Below are positions 1 through 9,427 of a DNA stretch of 64,000 bases, one piece after another. Below the pieces are notes generated by a model, which saw only the letters and a program-made list of their open reading frames with translations, searched no databases and had not been told where the DNA came from. Positions within the stretch are counted from its first letter, which is position 1. Every line of letters begins with the position of its first letter. A program made the translations under genes and the position numbers. Origin of the DNA: Leuconostoc litchii (GTDB lineage Bacteria > Bacillota > Bacilli > Lactobacillales > Lactobacillaceae); assembly GCF_008107645.1 (NCBI RefSeq), contig NZ_SDGY01000001.1, positions 186,540 through 250,539 of the forward strand. The letters run 5' to 3'.

Positions 1-1
1 A

Positions 2-1126
2 GAATTTGCCCAATTGAATAATAAAATTAATCGATTAAACTTGATTATCAATGAAGAATCAGCATTAAAAGACGTTATTCGTGAAGAAATTACAGCAATT
101 ACTAAAACTTATGTATCACCACGTCGAAGTGTGATTGAATCTGAAGTTGAAAACCTAGTGATTGATACAGCGGTAATGATTGCTGAAGAAGACGTCCAAG
201 TCTTGGTTTCACGGAATGGTTATTATAAGCGTTCCTCCTTGCGTTCATTCAAAGCATCTGACAAGGAAAATGGTTTGGCAGAAGATGACTTGGTTATTTT
301 TCAAGGAACATTAAATACAACGAATCATCTATTTATGTTTACTAACAAGGGAAACGTAATTTATCGACCAGTTCATGAATTGCCAGATACAAAATGGAAA
401 GATACTGGCGAACATTTTTCACAGCAACTTTCAAATTGGGACAAGGATGAGGTTGTTATTAAGGCTATTGCAATTGAAAATTTGGAACAAGGCGGAGCCT
501 TTACCATTGTTACTAATGATGGCTTTATTAAACAAACCACGTTATCTGATATTGTTCCTAAAGCCTATAAGAAAAAATCGTCAATAGCAATTAAGCTTAA
601 GAAAGAAATGAGCTATGTAGTTAACGTCGCTTACTTCCAAAAAGTCGTCAAACAAGATGTTCTACTATTATCGCATAATGGTATTGGACTACGTTATGCT
701 GTGACAGAAATACCAGAGATCGGTGCTCGTACTTCCGGCGTAAAAGCGATGGATCTTCGTGATAATGATACAATTAAAGCCGCTTTGTTTATTACGGATA
801 ACAACCAAAATGTAGCGATTGCTGCTGAAAACGGGGCCTTTAAGCATATGCCAGTGTCGTTGGTTACTCGCTCAAAACGTGGCAATAAGGGTGTTTTGAT
901 TTTTACTCAGAAAAAAACAGTAGCTTATAAAGTTGCCACAGCAACAATATTTGGTGATGATGTGAAAGCGTTGTCAATTTTGACAACAAGATATCAGATA
1001 CAAGAACTGCAAGTGAGCGATTATCACGGCTCACAGCGCGTAGGCAATGGTCAATATGTTGTTGATATTGAAAAGAATGGATCCCCTTGGATTATCGAAC
1101 CATTAACTTTTTCTGCCACAAAGTGA
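2..1126 (+). CDS. parC: DNA topoisomerase IV subunit A, C-terminal part (partial at window start)
   Basis: Type II topoisomerase subunit that decatenates and relaxes DNA together with ParE. Only the last 375 codons or so are present; the frame is open to the window edge, so the catalytic Tyr domain lies upstream. What is seen is the end of the coiled-coil/tower region (INRLNLIINEESALKDVI) followed by the C-terminal beta-pinwheel with repeated blade signatures such as LLLSHNGIGLRY and RGNKGV. The blades are more diverged than in GyrA and the canonical GyrA box is not obvious, which favours ParC over GyrA. It ends 47 bp before ppaC. Confidence 0.93.
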   Translation, partial: EFAQLNNKINRLNLIINEESALKDVIREEITAITKTYVSPRRSVIESEVENLVIDTAVMIAEEDVQVLVSRNGYYKRSSLRSFKASDKENGLAEDDLVIFQGTLNTTNHLFMFTNKGNVIYRPVHELPDTKWKDTGEHFSQQLSNWDKDEVVIKAIAIENLEQGGAFTIVTNDGFIKQTTLSDIVPKAYKKKSSIAIKLKKEMSYVVNVAYFQKVVKQDVLLLSHNGIGLRYAVTEIPEIGARTSGVKAMDLRDNDTIKAALFITDNNQNVAIAAENGAFKHMPVSLVTRSKRGNKGVLIFTQKKTVAYKVATATIFGDDVKALSILTTRYQIQELQVSDYHGSQRVGNGQYVVDIEKNGSPWIIEPLTFSATK

Positions 1127-1173
1127 TTAATTTTTGCTAAAATAAGAATATAAAATGCTAGGAGATAAAACTA

Positions 1174-2079
1174 ATGGCTAAAACTTTAGTTTTTGGGCAC
1201 AAGAACCCAGATACAGATACAATCGCATCAGCAATTGCTGCAAGTTATTTTTTGAACCGACAAGGTCAGGATACAGAAGCAGTTGCTCAGGGAAAGCCAA
1301 ATGCTGAAACGCAATTCGCGTTGGACTATTTTAAGATTGCACCACTTCGTGTTATTACATCAGCTGATACAGATACTGTTGTTTTAGTGGATCATAATGA
1401 GGCTGCGCAATCAGTTGATAATTTAGCTGATGTTACTGTAGAAAACATTTATGATCACCATAAGTTTGCCTTTACAAACTCAACACCACTGTATATTACA
1501 GCTAAGCCATGGGGTTCCGTTGCAACGATTTTGTATTACGAATTCAAGCAAGCAAACGTTGATATTCCTACTGAAATTGCTGGTTTATTAGCTTCTGCAA
1601 TTATCTCGGATACTTTATTACTTAAGAGTCCAACGACAACGGAATATGACCAACCAGCACTAGAGGCATTGGCGGAAATTGCTGGCTTAGAGGATTATGC
1701 TAGTTATGGTTTGTCTTTGCTAAAGGCTGGAACTGATTTATCATCACGTACCGATAAGGAATTAATCGATGGTGATGCAAAGTCATTTGATATGGGTGGA
1801 CATCAGTTCCGTATTGGTCAAGTGAATACAGTTGATATTGATGAAGTATTATCTCGTCAATCTGGTATTGAAGCAGCGATAGCAGAAGAAGGGTATGAAG
1901 ACTTCTTGTTTGTTATCACTGATATTTTAAATTCAACTTCTAAAGGGGTTTATATCGGTGATGCAGCACAAGCTATTGAAGCAGCATTTAATCAAACGAT
2001 TAATAATAATGTAATTGATTTACCTGGTGTAGTTTCTCGTAAAAAGCAAGTTGTGCCACCATTGGAAAGTCAGTTTTAA
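1174..2079 (+). CDS. ppaC: Manganese-dependent inorganic pyrophosphatase (DHH family II)
   Basis: Cytosolic enzyme that hydrolyses pyrophosphate to two phosphates and so drives biosynthetic reactions. The N-terminal DHH domain shows the metal-binding motifs GHKNPDTDT (residues 8-16), DHNE (near residue 73) and DHHK (near residue 95). The C-terminal DHHA2 domain ends with the substrate-binding SRKKQ motif near the C-terminus. At 301 residues it has normal family length. The start is supported by AGGAG in the stretch just before the ATG. It is a single gene with its own weak AT-rich upstream region. Confidence 0.95.
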   Translation: MAKTLVFGHKNPDTDTIASAIAASYFLNRQGQDTEAVAQGKPNAETQFALDYFKIAPLRVITSADTDTVVLVDHNEAAQSVDNLADVTVENIYDHHKFAFTNSTPLYITAKPWGSVATILYYEFKQANVDIPTEIAGLLASAIISDTLLLKSPTTTEYDQPALEALAEIAGLEDYASYGLSLLKAGTDLSSRTDKELIDGDAKSFDMGGHQFRIGQVNTVDIDEVLSRQSGIEAAIAEEGYEDFLFVITDILNSTSKGVYIGDAAQAIEAAFNQTINNNVIDLPGVVSRKKQVVPPLESQF

Positions 2080-2158
2080 AAACAGCACGTTATTTTGAAA
2101 TTCATAGGCAGCATAACTTGGTGTGGATAACATATGGATAAATTTGTTGAAAACACCC

Positions 2159-2187
2159 TTTACAGCGCCGATAGGTTCATGTATAAT
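2159..2187 (+). promoter_or_regulatory. Sigma-A promoter for rpmG-rpsN
   Basis: TTTACA, a 17-bp spacer and a perfect TATAAT, about 60 bp upstream of the rpmG ATG. I looked for the long Zur palindrome that controls zinc-free ribosomal protein paralogs in Bacillus and saw none. Confidence 0.75.
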
Positions 2188-2247
2188 AGTTATTTGTATT
2201 GACAAGCAAATAAAAATTTTTAAGAAAATCACTAAGGAGAAACGATT

Positions 2248-2397
2248 ATGCGTATCCACGTCGTTTTAGGAAATGATGAAACTGGTGAGCGTATTTACTT
2301 GACGTCTAAAAACCGTCGTAATACGCCTGACCGCCTTGAGTTAAAGAAGTACTCACCAAAACTTCGCAAAGTAGTAACATTTAAGGAGATTAAGTAA
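2248..2397 (+). CDS. rpmG: Ribosomal protein L33 (bL33), zinc-free form
   Basis: A 49-residue protein of the large ribosomal subunit, too short for many ORF callers. It reads [20 protein letters not shown] and ends TFKEIK. The four cysteines of the zinc-ribbon form of L33 are all absent, so this is the C-minus paralog. GGAGA lies 6-9 bp before the ATG. The TAA stop overlaps the ATG of rpsN by one base, so the two are translationally coupled. Confidence 0.93.
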   Translation: MRIHVVLGNDETGERIYLTSKNRRNTPDRLELKKYSPKLRKVVTFKEIK

Positions 2398-2666
2398 TGG
2401 CAAAGAAGTCAAAGATTGCTAAAGCACAAAAGCGTGAAGCTTTAGTTGCAAAGTATGCTGACAAGCGTGCTGCATTGAAGGCAGCTGGTGATTATATTGG
2501 ATTGGCAGCTTTGCCAAAGGATTCATCTCCAGTTCGTGTTCACAACCGTGACTGGATTGACGGACGTCCTCATGCTTACATGCGTGAATTTGGAATGTCA
2601 CGTTTGAACTTCCGCCAATTAGCACACAAGGGTCAAATTCCTGGTGTCCGTAAAGCTTCTTGGTAA
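2397..2666 (+). CDS. rpsN: Ribosomal protein S14 (uS14), long zinc-free form
   Basis: An 89-residue small-subunit protein. It has the conserved C-terminal block [19 protein letters not shown] followed by RKASW, but no CxxC pair. It is the longer, zinc-independent type of S14, unlike the 61-residue zinc-binding type found in the main ribosomal operon of many Firmicutes. It overlaps rpmG by one base and is followed at once by an intrinsic terminator, so rpmG-rpsN is a two-gene unit. Confidence 0.95.
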   Translation: MAKKSKIAKAQKREALVAKYADKRAALKAAGDYIGLAALPKDSSPVRVHNRDWIDGRPHAYMREFGMSRLNFRQLAHKGQIPGVRKASW

Positions 2667-2715
2667 AATTAATAATTGCTTACTAAGCATAATTTAGTTA
2701 GTAATATCTTACAAT

Positions 2716-2743
2716 AAAAAAGCCCCAGCTTGCGGGCTTTTTT
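2716..2743 (+). terminator. Intrinsic terminator of rpmG-rpsN
   Basis: The stem AAAAAAGCCC/GGGCTTTTTT closes an 8-nt loop and its 3' arm is itself the T-run. Confidence 0.85.
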
Positions 2744-2773
2744 ATGTTATGCACAGAAATGTTACATTGTAAT

Positions 2774-2802
2774 TTGCACTCTTTCTGTAAATGAGGTATA
2801 AT
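2774..2802 (+). promoter_or_regulatory. Promoter of the rimP-nusA-infB operon
   Basis: TTGCAC, a 17-bp spacer and TATAAT. Transcription would start near 2809, giving a leader of about 160 nt before rimP. Confidence 0.75.
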
Positions 2803-2813
2803 TAATGTAGTTA

Positions 2814-2873
2814 ATTTACATAGCAATTGTAAATGGGCGGGTCACTTTAAAAAGAGTGGCCGGCTCATTTTTT
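2814..2873 (+). promoter_or_regulatory. Structured leader with an intrinsic terminator ahead of rimP (putative attenuator)
   Basis: Two hairpins follow the predicted start site. The first is ATTTACA/TGTAAAT (2814-2820 with 2828-2834). The second is a GC-rich 12-position stem, 2835-2846 with 2855-2866, with one G-G mismatch and a few G-U pairs, followed at once by ATTTTTT. The second has the form of an intrinsic terminator but lies inside the 5' leader of an essential operon. That suggests regulated read-through, perhaps autoregulation by NusA; the regulator is inference. Confidence 0.55.
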
Positions 2874-2968
2874 ATGGGATTAGCACGCTTATTGTCAATA
2901 TAAAGGTAGTGTTAGCACAATATTTGTGAACACGAATGGCAAAACTATTCATCGAAAGGGGAAAACAA

Positions 2969-3445
2969 ATGGCAAACAAAACCGAACAAACAGTTATTGA
3001 TTTGATTTCGCCAATCATTAAAGTGCATAATGCTCTGTTGTGGGATTTGACGTTCACCAAAGAAGGTGGACAAAAGATTTTACGCATTTTATTGGATAAA
3101 CCTGATCACCAATTCATTACAATGGATGATTTAACATCATTTACGCAAGAAGTTAATGAATTATTAGACACAATTGATCCAGATCCGATTCCTGAAGCTT
3201 ATGTCTTAGATATCTCATCACCTGGTGCCGATCGCCCACTAAAGGAATTGTGGCATTTTGAATGGGCTAAAGAGGCTAATGAAAATATTTTAGTATCTTT
3301 GTTTGTTGCCAAAGAAGGTCAAAAAAAATGGCAAGGAAAAATTTCTGAGTTAAGTGAAGATGGTTTGATATTAACAACAACTAATGGGCGTTTGCCATTA
3401 ACTTTTGACGAAATAGCTAAAGCAATACTGGATGTCCAGTTTTAA
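2969..3445 (+). CDS. rimP: Ribosome maturation factor RimP
   Basis: Assembly factor for the 30S subunit, 158 residues. The N-terminal alpha/beta domain contains LRILLDKPD, and DISSPGADRPLK is the family signature at the junction to the C-terminal SH3-like domain. An in-frame ATG exists 33 bp upstream, but GAAAGGGGAAAA lies just before the ATG used here and the shorter protein has the usual family length. First gene of the rimP-nusA-ylxR-ylxQ-infB-rbfA operon. Confidence 0.93.
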   Translation: MANKTEQTVIDLISPIIKVHNALLWDLTFTKEGGQKILRILLDKPDHQFITMDDLTSFTQEVNELLDTIDPDPIPEAYVLDISSPGADRPLKELWHFEWAKEANENILVSLFVAKEGQKKWQGKISELSEDGLILTTTNGRLPLTFDEIAKAILDVQF

Positions 3446-3469
3446 ATCGTTAAAAATGGAGAAAATCGA

Positions 3470-4567
3470 ATGAGTAAAGAATTAGTGGAAGCACTTAATG
3501 CTCTTGAGGCAGAACGAGGAATTGATCGTCTAGTTGTTGTCGAAGCACTTGAAGATGCCTTAAAAGCTGCTTATAAAAAGCAATACAATACAGCCGATAA
3601 CGTTGAAGCAAAATTTGACGATAAAAAAGGTAATATTAGTATTAAACAAGTAAAAAATGTTGTTTTAGATGATGATTTTGAAGATGAAGAAACAGAAATT
3701 TCGTTATCTGATGCATTGACATTAAATCGTGCTTACGAAGCGGGTGATGAAATCCGTTTTGATGTAACACCAAAAGATTTTGGGCGTATGGCCGCACAAG
3801 CAGCAAAACAGGTTATTGTTCAAAAAATGCGTGAAGCAGGTCGACAAGCTATTTATAATAAGTTTTCTGATTATGAAGATGAAATTATAACTGGGGAAGT
3901 AGACCGCCAAGATGCCCGTTTCTTATACGTAAATTTGCCTGGTAATCAAGAAGCTGTCATGGCTCCTAACGATCAAATGCCTAATGAACGTTATCATATG
4001 GGAGATCGTATCAAGGTCTTGGTTAACAAGGTGGAAAACAATGCTAAGGGACCACAAGTATTCGTATCGCGAACAGCAGCAGACTTAGTAAAACGTTTAT
4101 TTGAACAAGAAGTACCTGAAGTCTATGATGGTACAGTTGAAATTATGTCAATTGCGCGTGAAGCTGGTGATCGTTCAAAAATTGCTGTTTATACCCATGA
4201 TTCAGATTTGGATCCAGTTGGTGCCATGGTTGGCCAACGTGGTGGTCGAGTGCAGAGCGTTGTAAACGAACTTGCTGGTGAAAATATGGATATCGTAGAG
4301 TGGGTTGAAGACGAAGCACAATATATTGCTAATGCTTTGAACCCCTCAGAAGTGACTGATGTAATTTTTGATACAGATAATGATCGTGCTGTAACGGTGA
4401 TTGTTCCGGATAACCAATTATCCCTAGCCATTGGTAAAAAAGGTCAAAATGCTAGATTGGCAGCTCGTTTAACAGGATTTAAGATTGACATTAAATCTGA
4501 AAGTGAAGCAGCGGATATATTGGACAAAAAATCAGCATCTAAGGTGGCTGACGAGACCGAAGAATAA
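3470..4567 (+). CDS. nusA: Transcription termination/antitermination factor NusA
   Basis: RNA polymerase-binding factor that controls pausing, termination and antitermination. It has 365 residues, the Gram-positive length without the extra acidic repeats of E. coli. The order is an N-terminal RNAP-binding domain to about residue 125, an S1 domain beginning around EDEIITGEVDRQ, and two KH domains with the signatures GAMVGQRGGRVQSV and AIGKKGQNARLAARL. GGAGA precedes the ATG, 24 bp after rimP. Confidence 0.97.
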   Translation: MSKELVEALNALEAERGIDRLVVVEALEDALKAAYKKQYNTADNVEAKFDDKKGNISIKQVKNVVLDDDFEDEETEISLSDALTLNRAYEAGDEIRFDVTPKDFGRMAAQAAKQVIVQKMREAGRQAIYNKFSDYEDEIITGEVDRQDARFLYVNLPGNQEAVMAPNDQMPNERYHMGDRIKVLVNKVENNAKGPQVFVSRTAADLVKRLFEQEVPEVYDGTVEIMSIAREAGDRSKIAVYTHDSDLDPVGAMVGQRGGRVQSVVNELAGENMDIVEWVEDEAQYIANALNPSEVTDVIFDTDNDRAVTVIVPDNQLSLAIGKKGQNARLAARLTGFKIDIKSESEAADILDKKSASKVADETEE

Positions 4568-4622
4568 TTTGAAAGGAAATATAATTATAAATTCAGTTGG
4601 TTTATAATTATACTAAATACAT

Positions 4623-4919
4623 ATGAAACCTCGTAAAATACCAATGAGAAAAGACATTGTAACGGGTGAAATGTTTCCTAAAAAAGAACTCGTTCGAGTC
4701 GTTCGTAGTAAAGAAGGCGATGTAATGCTTGATCCGTCAGGAAAAGCGAATGGTCGTGGTGCGTATATAAGCCTTGATGTAAAAAATGCAGAATTGGCAA
4801 AGAATAAGCGTATCTTTGATAAAGCGTTTGATGTAAAAGTTAGTGATGAGTTTTATGATGAACTTATTGCTTACGTGGACCATCAACAAGCGCGTCGGGA
4901 GTTGTTTGGTGATAAATAA
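4623..4919 (+). CDS. ylxR: YlxR/RnpM family RNA-binding protein
   Basis: A 98-residue DUF448 protein. The Bacillus homolog is described as a modulator of RNase P. The conserved core is present: a basic N-terminus, TGEMFPKKELVRVVRS and NGRGAYIS. Most family members have a Cys in the early RKC-x-TGE motif; here the sequence reads MRKDIVTGE, so the Cys is Asp. It lies in the canonical position between nusA and ylxQ. The start ATG has no strong Shine-Dalgarno site, so coupling to nusA is possible. Confidence 0.9.
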   Translation: MKPRKIPMRKDIVTGEMFPKKELVRVVRSKEGDVMLDPSGKANGRGAYISLDVKNAELAKNKRIFDKAFDVKVSDEFYDELIAYVDHQQARRELFGDK

Positions 4920-5229
4920 AGATGACCAAATATTAAATTTATTAGGTTTGGCAATGCGAGCTGGAAAATTAGTGCTTGGAACTGATCCGAGTTTATCCGC
5001 TATTCGTGGGCAAAAAGTTTCCCTAGTTTTTTTTCCAAAAGATGGCGGTCAAAGCCAAGCTAAAAAGTTTTCCGATAAATCAAATTTCTATAACGTTAAA
5101 TTGATACAAGACTATACTAAGAAACAATTAACAGATGCTATTGGTGTTAATCGCAGTGTATTTGGAATTGCTGACCAAGGTTTTAGTCGAAAAATTAAAC
5201 AATTAATTTCAGAAAAGGAGCGGAACTAA
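4909..5229 (+). CDS. ylxQ: YlxQ, L7Ae/L30e-family RNA-binding protein
   Basis: A small L7Ae-like protein of the K-turn-binding fold, 106 residues from the GTG start chosen here. An upstream in-frame ATG would add 22 residues that look unlike the family and lie inside ylxR. The GTG has CGGGAG about 7 bp upstream and gives an N-terminus (INKDDQILNLLGLAMRAGKL) that matches the fold. It overlaps the end of ylxR by 11 bp and its TAA directly abuts the infB ATG. Confidence 0.85.
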   Translation: MINKDDQILNLLGLAMRAGKLVLGTDPSLSAIRGQKVSLVFFPKDGGQSQAKKFSDKSNFYNVKLIQDYTKKQLTDAIGVNRSVFGIADQGFSRKIKQLISEKERN

Positions 5230-7728
5230 ATGACAGAAGAAAAGAAATTCTCAGGTTCAAACCGTCCTGCACGAAAACAGGCAGTCCCAGAACGTAAGGA
5301 ATTGCCTGCATCACAACGTCGTCATGCGGCAAAGTTAGCAGATGGCACAACACCGACTCAAGGAGGTTCACGTCCAAGTCGTCCATCACGTCCTAACAAC
5401 AATAATCAAAATCGCTCAAATAACAGTGGACAAGGGCAAAATCGTAATAATCAGAACCGTACAAATACATCTGGTGGTAGTCAAAATCGTTCAAATAATA
5501 GTGCAAATCGCAACAATCGTCCCGGTTCACGCGTTGCACCTGCTGAAGGACGGCCAATGATTCGTGAAAAGAAAAATTGGTCAACAAAGCCACGTGAAGG
5601 GCAAGTTGATTATTCTGCGAAACCTGATAACAGTTTGAAGCAGTATGTGAATGAAAACGAAAAAAAGCGTCAGGCGTCTGCAGAAGCCAAGAAACCTAAA
5701 AAGCCTGCGGCAGTTAAGCCAGCAGCCAAGAAAGAAACTGCAACCACTAAACCAGCTACAGCTGCAACTGCAGGGGCTGGTAAATTTGGTGGCGCCTTAG
5801 CTTCAGGAAATAATTCTGCTCGTAATAATTCACGTAAACGTAATACAAATGGTACAGGGCAACAAACACCACGTCGTAACGATAGACCACGTGGCTCTAA
5901 AAAATCACGTCGTATTGCTGCAAAGCATCAACCATCGACACCAGCGACAGTACGTAAGGAACAGCCATTACCAGCAGTATTAGAATATCGTATCGGTATG
6001 AACGTGCAAGACCTATCAAAGTTGTTGCATCGTGATACTGCAGAAATTATTAAGAAACTGTTTTTGCTCGGAATCGTAACCAATCAAAATCAAAGTTTGG
6101 ATGAAGATACGATTGAGATTCTTGCTGCAGATTATGGTATTGAAGCCCAAGCCAAAGAAGAAGAAGATGTTGCTGATATTGATAAGTTCTTCGATGATGA
6201 AAATATTGATGAAAGTAAGTTAGTTTCTCGTCCACCAGTTGTAACGATTATGGGACACGTTGATCATGGTAAAACAACGTTGTTGGATTACTTACGTAAT
6301 TCTCACGTTACTGATGGTGAAGCTGGTGGTATCACACAACACATTGGCGCTTACCAAACACGTATCAATGATAAATTAATCACATTTTTGGATACACCAG
6401 GGCATGCGGCCTTTACAGAAATGCGTGCACGTGGAGCCAACGTAACTGATTTGACAATTCTGGTTGTAGCAGCAGATGACGGTGTTATGCCACAAACAAT
6501 TGAAGCTATTAACCATGCTAAAGCCGCAGGGACACCAATCATTGTTGCAGTCAATAAGATTGATAAGCCTGGTGCCAACCCTGATGATGTCATGAATCAG
6601 TTGATGGCATACGATTTAGTTCCGGAAGAATATGGTGGCGACACTATCTTTGTTAAAATTTCAGCTAAGTTTGGACAAAATGTTGATGAATTACTTGAAA
6701 TGATTTTGTTGCAAGCTGAAGTGCTAGAATTAAAAGCAAATCCTGATATGCCAGCTCGTGGCTCAGTTATTGAAGCACGTTTGGACAAAGGGCGTGGACC
6801 AGTTTCTACTGTACTTGTTCAACAAGGTACGATGCATGTTGGTGATCCAATTGTTGTTGGGAATACCTATGGTCGTGTGCGTACGATGACTAACGAACGT
6901 GGAGTTGAATTAGCAGAGGCTTTGCCTGCAACACCGGTTCAAATTACTGGTTTGAATGGCGTACCGCAGGCAGGTGATCGCTTCATCGTTATGGCTGATG
7001 AAAAGACGGCTCGTGCTGCTGGTGAAGAGCGAGCAAAGCGTGCTCAAGAAGCAGTACGTAACTCAGGATCAGTTGTTACCTTGGATACGTTGTTTAATAC
7101 AATGGCTGAAAAAGCTATGAAAACAGTACCGGTTATTGTTAAAGCTGATGTTCAAGGCTCAGTTGAGGCACTTTCAGGCTCACTAAAGAAAATCGAAGTT
7201 GATGGTGTTCGTGTAGATATCATTCATACTGCGGTTGGTGCAATTAATGAATCTGATGTCACATTAGCTGAGGCTTCAGGAGCAATCATTATTGGATTTA
7301 ATGTTCGTCCTACACCTTTGGCTAAATCACAATCAGATTCTGATAAAGTTGACATTCGTTTCTATAATGTCATTTATAATGCAATTGATGATGTTGAAGC
7401 AGCTATGAAGGGTCAACTTGAACCAGTGTACGAAGAAAAAGTTATTGGAAAAGTTGAAGTTAAAGAATTATTCAAGTTCTCTAAGGTTGGCACAATTGCT
7501 GGTGCTATGGTTGAAGAAGGTAAGATTACCAAAGATTCTAAAGTTCGTGTTATGCGTAATAACGTTGTGGTTTTCGACGGTGAAGTTGGTTCATTGCAAC
7601 GTGGTAAAGATGCAGTTAGCGAAGTGAAGATGGGGTTTGAATTTGGATTTACAGTGGCTAAGTTCAACGATGTGCAGGCTGGTGATATTGTTGAAGCTTA
7701 TGTAATGGAAGAAGTTAAACCCAAATAA
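5230..7728 (+). CDS. infB: Translation initiation factor IF-2
   Basis: GTPase that brings initiator tRNA to the 30S subunit, 832 residues. The N-terminal 240 residues or so are low-complexity, basic and Asn-rich, with NRSNN-type repeats at about 55-95, then Ala/Lys/Pro-rich. An IF2-N domain follows (about 250-300). The G domain has GHVDHGKTT near residue 340, DTPGHAAF and NKID near 441, followed by domains II, III and IV. GGAGCGG lies before the ATG. The nucleotide repeats coding the Asn tract make several spurious ORFs. Confidence 0.98.
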   Translation: MTEEKKFSGSNRPARKQAVPERKELPASQRRHAAKLADGTTPTQGGSRPSRPSRPNNNNQNRSNNSGQGQNRNNQNRTNTSGGSQNRSNNSANRNNRPGSRVAPAEGRPMIREKKNWSTKPREGQVDYSAKPDNSLKQYVNENEKKRQASAEAKKPKKPAAVKPAAKKETATTKPATAATAGAGKFGGALASGNNSARNNSRKRNTNGTGQQTPRRNDRPRGSKKSRRIAAKHQPSTPATVRKEQPLPAVLEYRIGMNVQDLSKLLHRDTAEIIKKLFLLGIVTNQNQSLDEDTIEILAADYGIEAQAKEEEDVADIDKFFDDENIDESKLVSRPPVVTIMGHVDHGKTTLLDYLRNSHVTDGEAGGITQHIGAYQTRINDKLITFLDTPGHAAFTEMRARGANVTDLTILVVAADDGVMPQTIEAINHAKAAGTPIIVAVNKIDKPGANPDDVMNQLMAYDLVPEEYGGDTIFVKISAKFGQNVDELLEMILLQAEVLELKANPDMPARGSVIEARLDKGRGPVSTVLVQQGTMHVGDPIVVGNTYGRVRTMTNERGVELAEALPATPVQITGLNGVPQAGDRFIVMADEKTARAAGEERAKRAQEAVRNSGSVVTLDTLFNTMAEKAMKTVPVIVKADVQGSVEALSGSLKKIEVDGVRVDIIHTAVGAINESDVTLAEASGAIIIGFNVRPTPLAKSQSDSDKVDIRFYNVIYNAIDDVEAAMKGQLEPVYEEKVIGKVEVKELFKFSKVGTIAGAMVEEGKITKDSKVRVMRNNVVVFDGEVGSLQRGKDAVSEVKMGFEFGFTVAKFNDVQAGDIVEAYVMEEVKPK

Positions 7729-7801
7729 AGTGCAATTGCTGTAAAATTTTTGTGGTAGTTGTGATCTTTTAGTAAATAAAGAAAGCGAAGGCATAGTAGT
7801 T

Positions 7802-8155
7802 ATGGTTAATCCACAACGTGCAGGTCGTCTCGCTCAAGAAGTGCAACGTGATGTTACTGATTTACTACTTAAGCGTATTAATGATCCGCGTGTAAAAGAT
7901 GTTACAGTAACAAGTGTTGAATTATCTGGTGACTTGCAGATAGCAACAATTTATTATTCTATTTTATCTGATTTAGCAAGTGAAGCTAAAAAGACTCAAA
8001 CTGGATTGGAAGCTGCTAGTGGACTGATTCGTAAAGAATTAGGTTCACGCTTAACAGTCTACAAGACACCAGAATTAAAGTTTGTTCGTGATCAGTCTGT
8101 TCAATATGGAAATCATATTGAAGATTTGATTCGTAAACTGCACACTGAAAATTAA
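7802..8155 (+). CDS. rbfA: Ribosome-binding factor A
   Basis: Cold-adaptation 30S maturation factor with a KH-like fold, 117 residues. Typical features are the N-terminal RAGRLAQEVQRDV, the central INDPRVKDVTVTSVELSGDL and the C-terminal LTVYKTPELKFVRDQS. It lies 73 bp after infB and ends the translation-factor operon at a clear terminator. Confidence 0.95.
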   Translation: MVNPQRAGRLAQEVQRDVTDLLLKRINDPRVKDVTVTSVELSGDLQIATIYYSILSDLASEAKKTQTGLEAASGLIRKELGSRLTVYKTPELKFVRDQSVQYGNHIEDLIRKLHTEN

Positions 8156-8173
8156 TAAAATATGAAATATTAG

Positions 8174-8201
8174 GCGCTCGCCATTAGGATGAGCGCTTTT
8201 T
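8174..8201 (+). terminator. Intrinsic terminator after rbfA
   Basis: GCGCTC pairs with GAGCGC across an 11-nt loop and is followed by TTTTT. It ends the rimP-rbfA operon. Confidence 0.85.
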
Positions 8202-8249
8202 GTGTTAAAATAGTTTTATACAATTAAAATTAAGAAAATGAGATTTTAT

Positions 8250-9425
8250 ATGACTAATCCAACCCAATCATTCAATGACATAGTGTTGAATATGGCGCCT
8301 GATAAATTGTTGAATTTTCAATTAAAAGTTCGTGATATTCCAGATATTTTAAGACTAACATTTGGCGAACCTGGTTTTGCAGTGGACGAGCGTATTAAGA
8401 AAGCCGCTATTGATGCAGTTTCTAATAATCGTTCACATTATGCTGAAAGTCAAGGAGAAACAGCATTAAGAGCTACCGCTGTAAAGTATTTTAATGAAAA
8501 CTATCATTTAAACTATGCTGGCCCAGAAAATGTTATTGTGACACAAGGTGTTAGTGAAGCTATTAATGTTGTTTTTCAGACCTTGCTCAATGAAAACGAT
8601 GGCTTGCTTGTTCCTGAGCCTGCCTATGGTCCGTATTTCTCATCTCTTGATTTAGCACATGGTGTACGCTTGTCGATTGACACAACACCAAACCATTTCA
8701 AATTGACACCTGAAATGGTTGAACAGGCTATTGCAGACGCAACAGTACCAGTTAAGGCTATTTTGATGAATTATCCAACTAACCCAACTGGTGTAACTTA
8801 CTCACGTGAAGAGATAATTGCGTTATCTGAAACTTTCGCAAACCATAATTTATGGGTGATTTCTGATGAAATATATTCTGTCCTAACATATGAGCAAGAA
8901 CACGTATCTTTTGCAGAGTACATACCAGAGCGTACAGTATACATTAATGGATTATCAAAATCGCATGCGATGACTGGTTATCGTATAGGTTTCATCTTAG
9001 GACAGGCTGATGTCATTGAACAAATGCAAAAAACACACGGAACGTTAGTTTTTGCAGTACAAACATTTGTTCAAGATGCAGCAATTGTTGCATTGCGTGA
9101 TGTTTATGATACACCAATTAATATGCGCAACGCTTATCGTAAACGCCGTGATAAAGTATTACTACAATTAAAAGCACTTGGATTTGAAGTGGTTGAACCA
9201 GAGGGTGCATTCTATTTATTTGCCAAGCTACCTGCTGACTTAGGTACGGATGGTGATGACTTTGCCTTGCAATTAGCAAAAGAGGGTAAGGTGGCTGTTA
9301 TTCCTGGTTCTGCTTTTAGCGACGCGGCACAAGCATATATTCGTATTTCATACGCAGCTGCAGATGAAGACTTAGAAGAGGGTATGAAGCGAATGAAAAA
9401 ATATATTGAAAAGGTACGTAGCTAA
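8250..9425 (+). CDS. PLP-dependent class I aminotransferase
   Basis: Fold-type I aminotransferase of 391 residues. The PLP lysine lies in INGLSKSHAMTGYRIGF, the ring-stacking region is in AESQGETALR, and substrate/PLP contacts are in NYPTNPTGV and SDEIYSVLTYE. Arg in YIRISYA would bind the substrate carboxylate. The substrate is probably aspartate or an aromatic amino acid (PatA/AraT-like) but cannot be fixed from sequence. A start 12 bp upstream is in frame; the ATG here is preferred because the AATGAG stretch is better spaced from it. It lies 2 bp from the EIIA-like gene. Confidence 0.85.
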   Translation: MTNPTQSFNDIVLNMAPDKLLNFQLKVRDIPDILRLTFGEPGFAVDERIKKAAIDAVSNNRSHYAESQGETALRATAVKYFNENYHLNYAGPENVIVTQGVSEAINVVFQTLLNENDGLLVPEPAYGPYFSSLDLAHGVRLSIDTTPNHFKLTPEMVEQAIADATVPVKAILMNYPTNPTGVTYSREEIIALSETFANHNLWVISDEIYSVLTYEQEHVSFAEYIPERTVYINGLSKSHAMTGYRIGFILGQADVIEQMQKTHGTLVFAVQTFVQDAAIVALRDVYDTPINMRNAYRKRRDKVLLQLKALGFEVVEPEGAFYLFAKLPADLGTDGDDFALQLAKEGKVAVIPGSAFSDAAQAYIRISYAAADEDLEEGMKRMKKYIEKVRS

Positions 9426-9427
9426 AG

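Noticed and set aside
2080-2247. A Zur operator controlling the zinc-free rpmG-rpsN pair
   Set aside because: No extended palindrome like the Bacillus Zur box or the AdcR box is present around the promoter.
5393-5593. ORFs of 60-70 codons in other frames within the Asn-rich part of infB
   Set aside because: They arise from the repetitive AAT/AAC/CGT codons of the IF-2 N-terminal tract and have no start signals.
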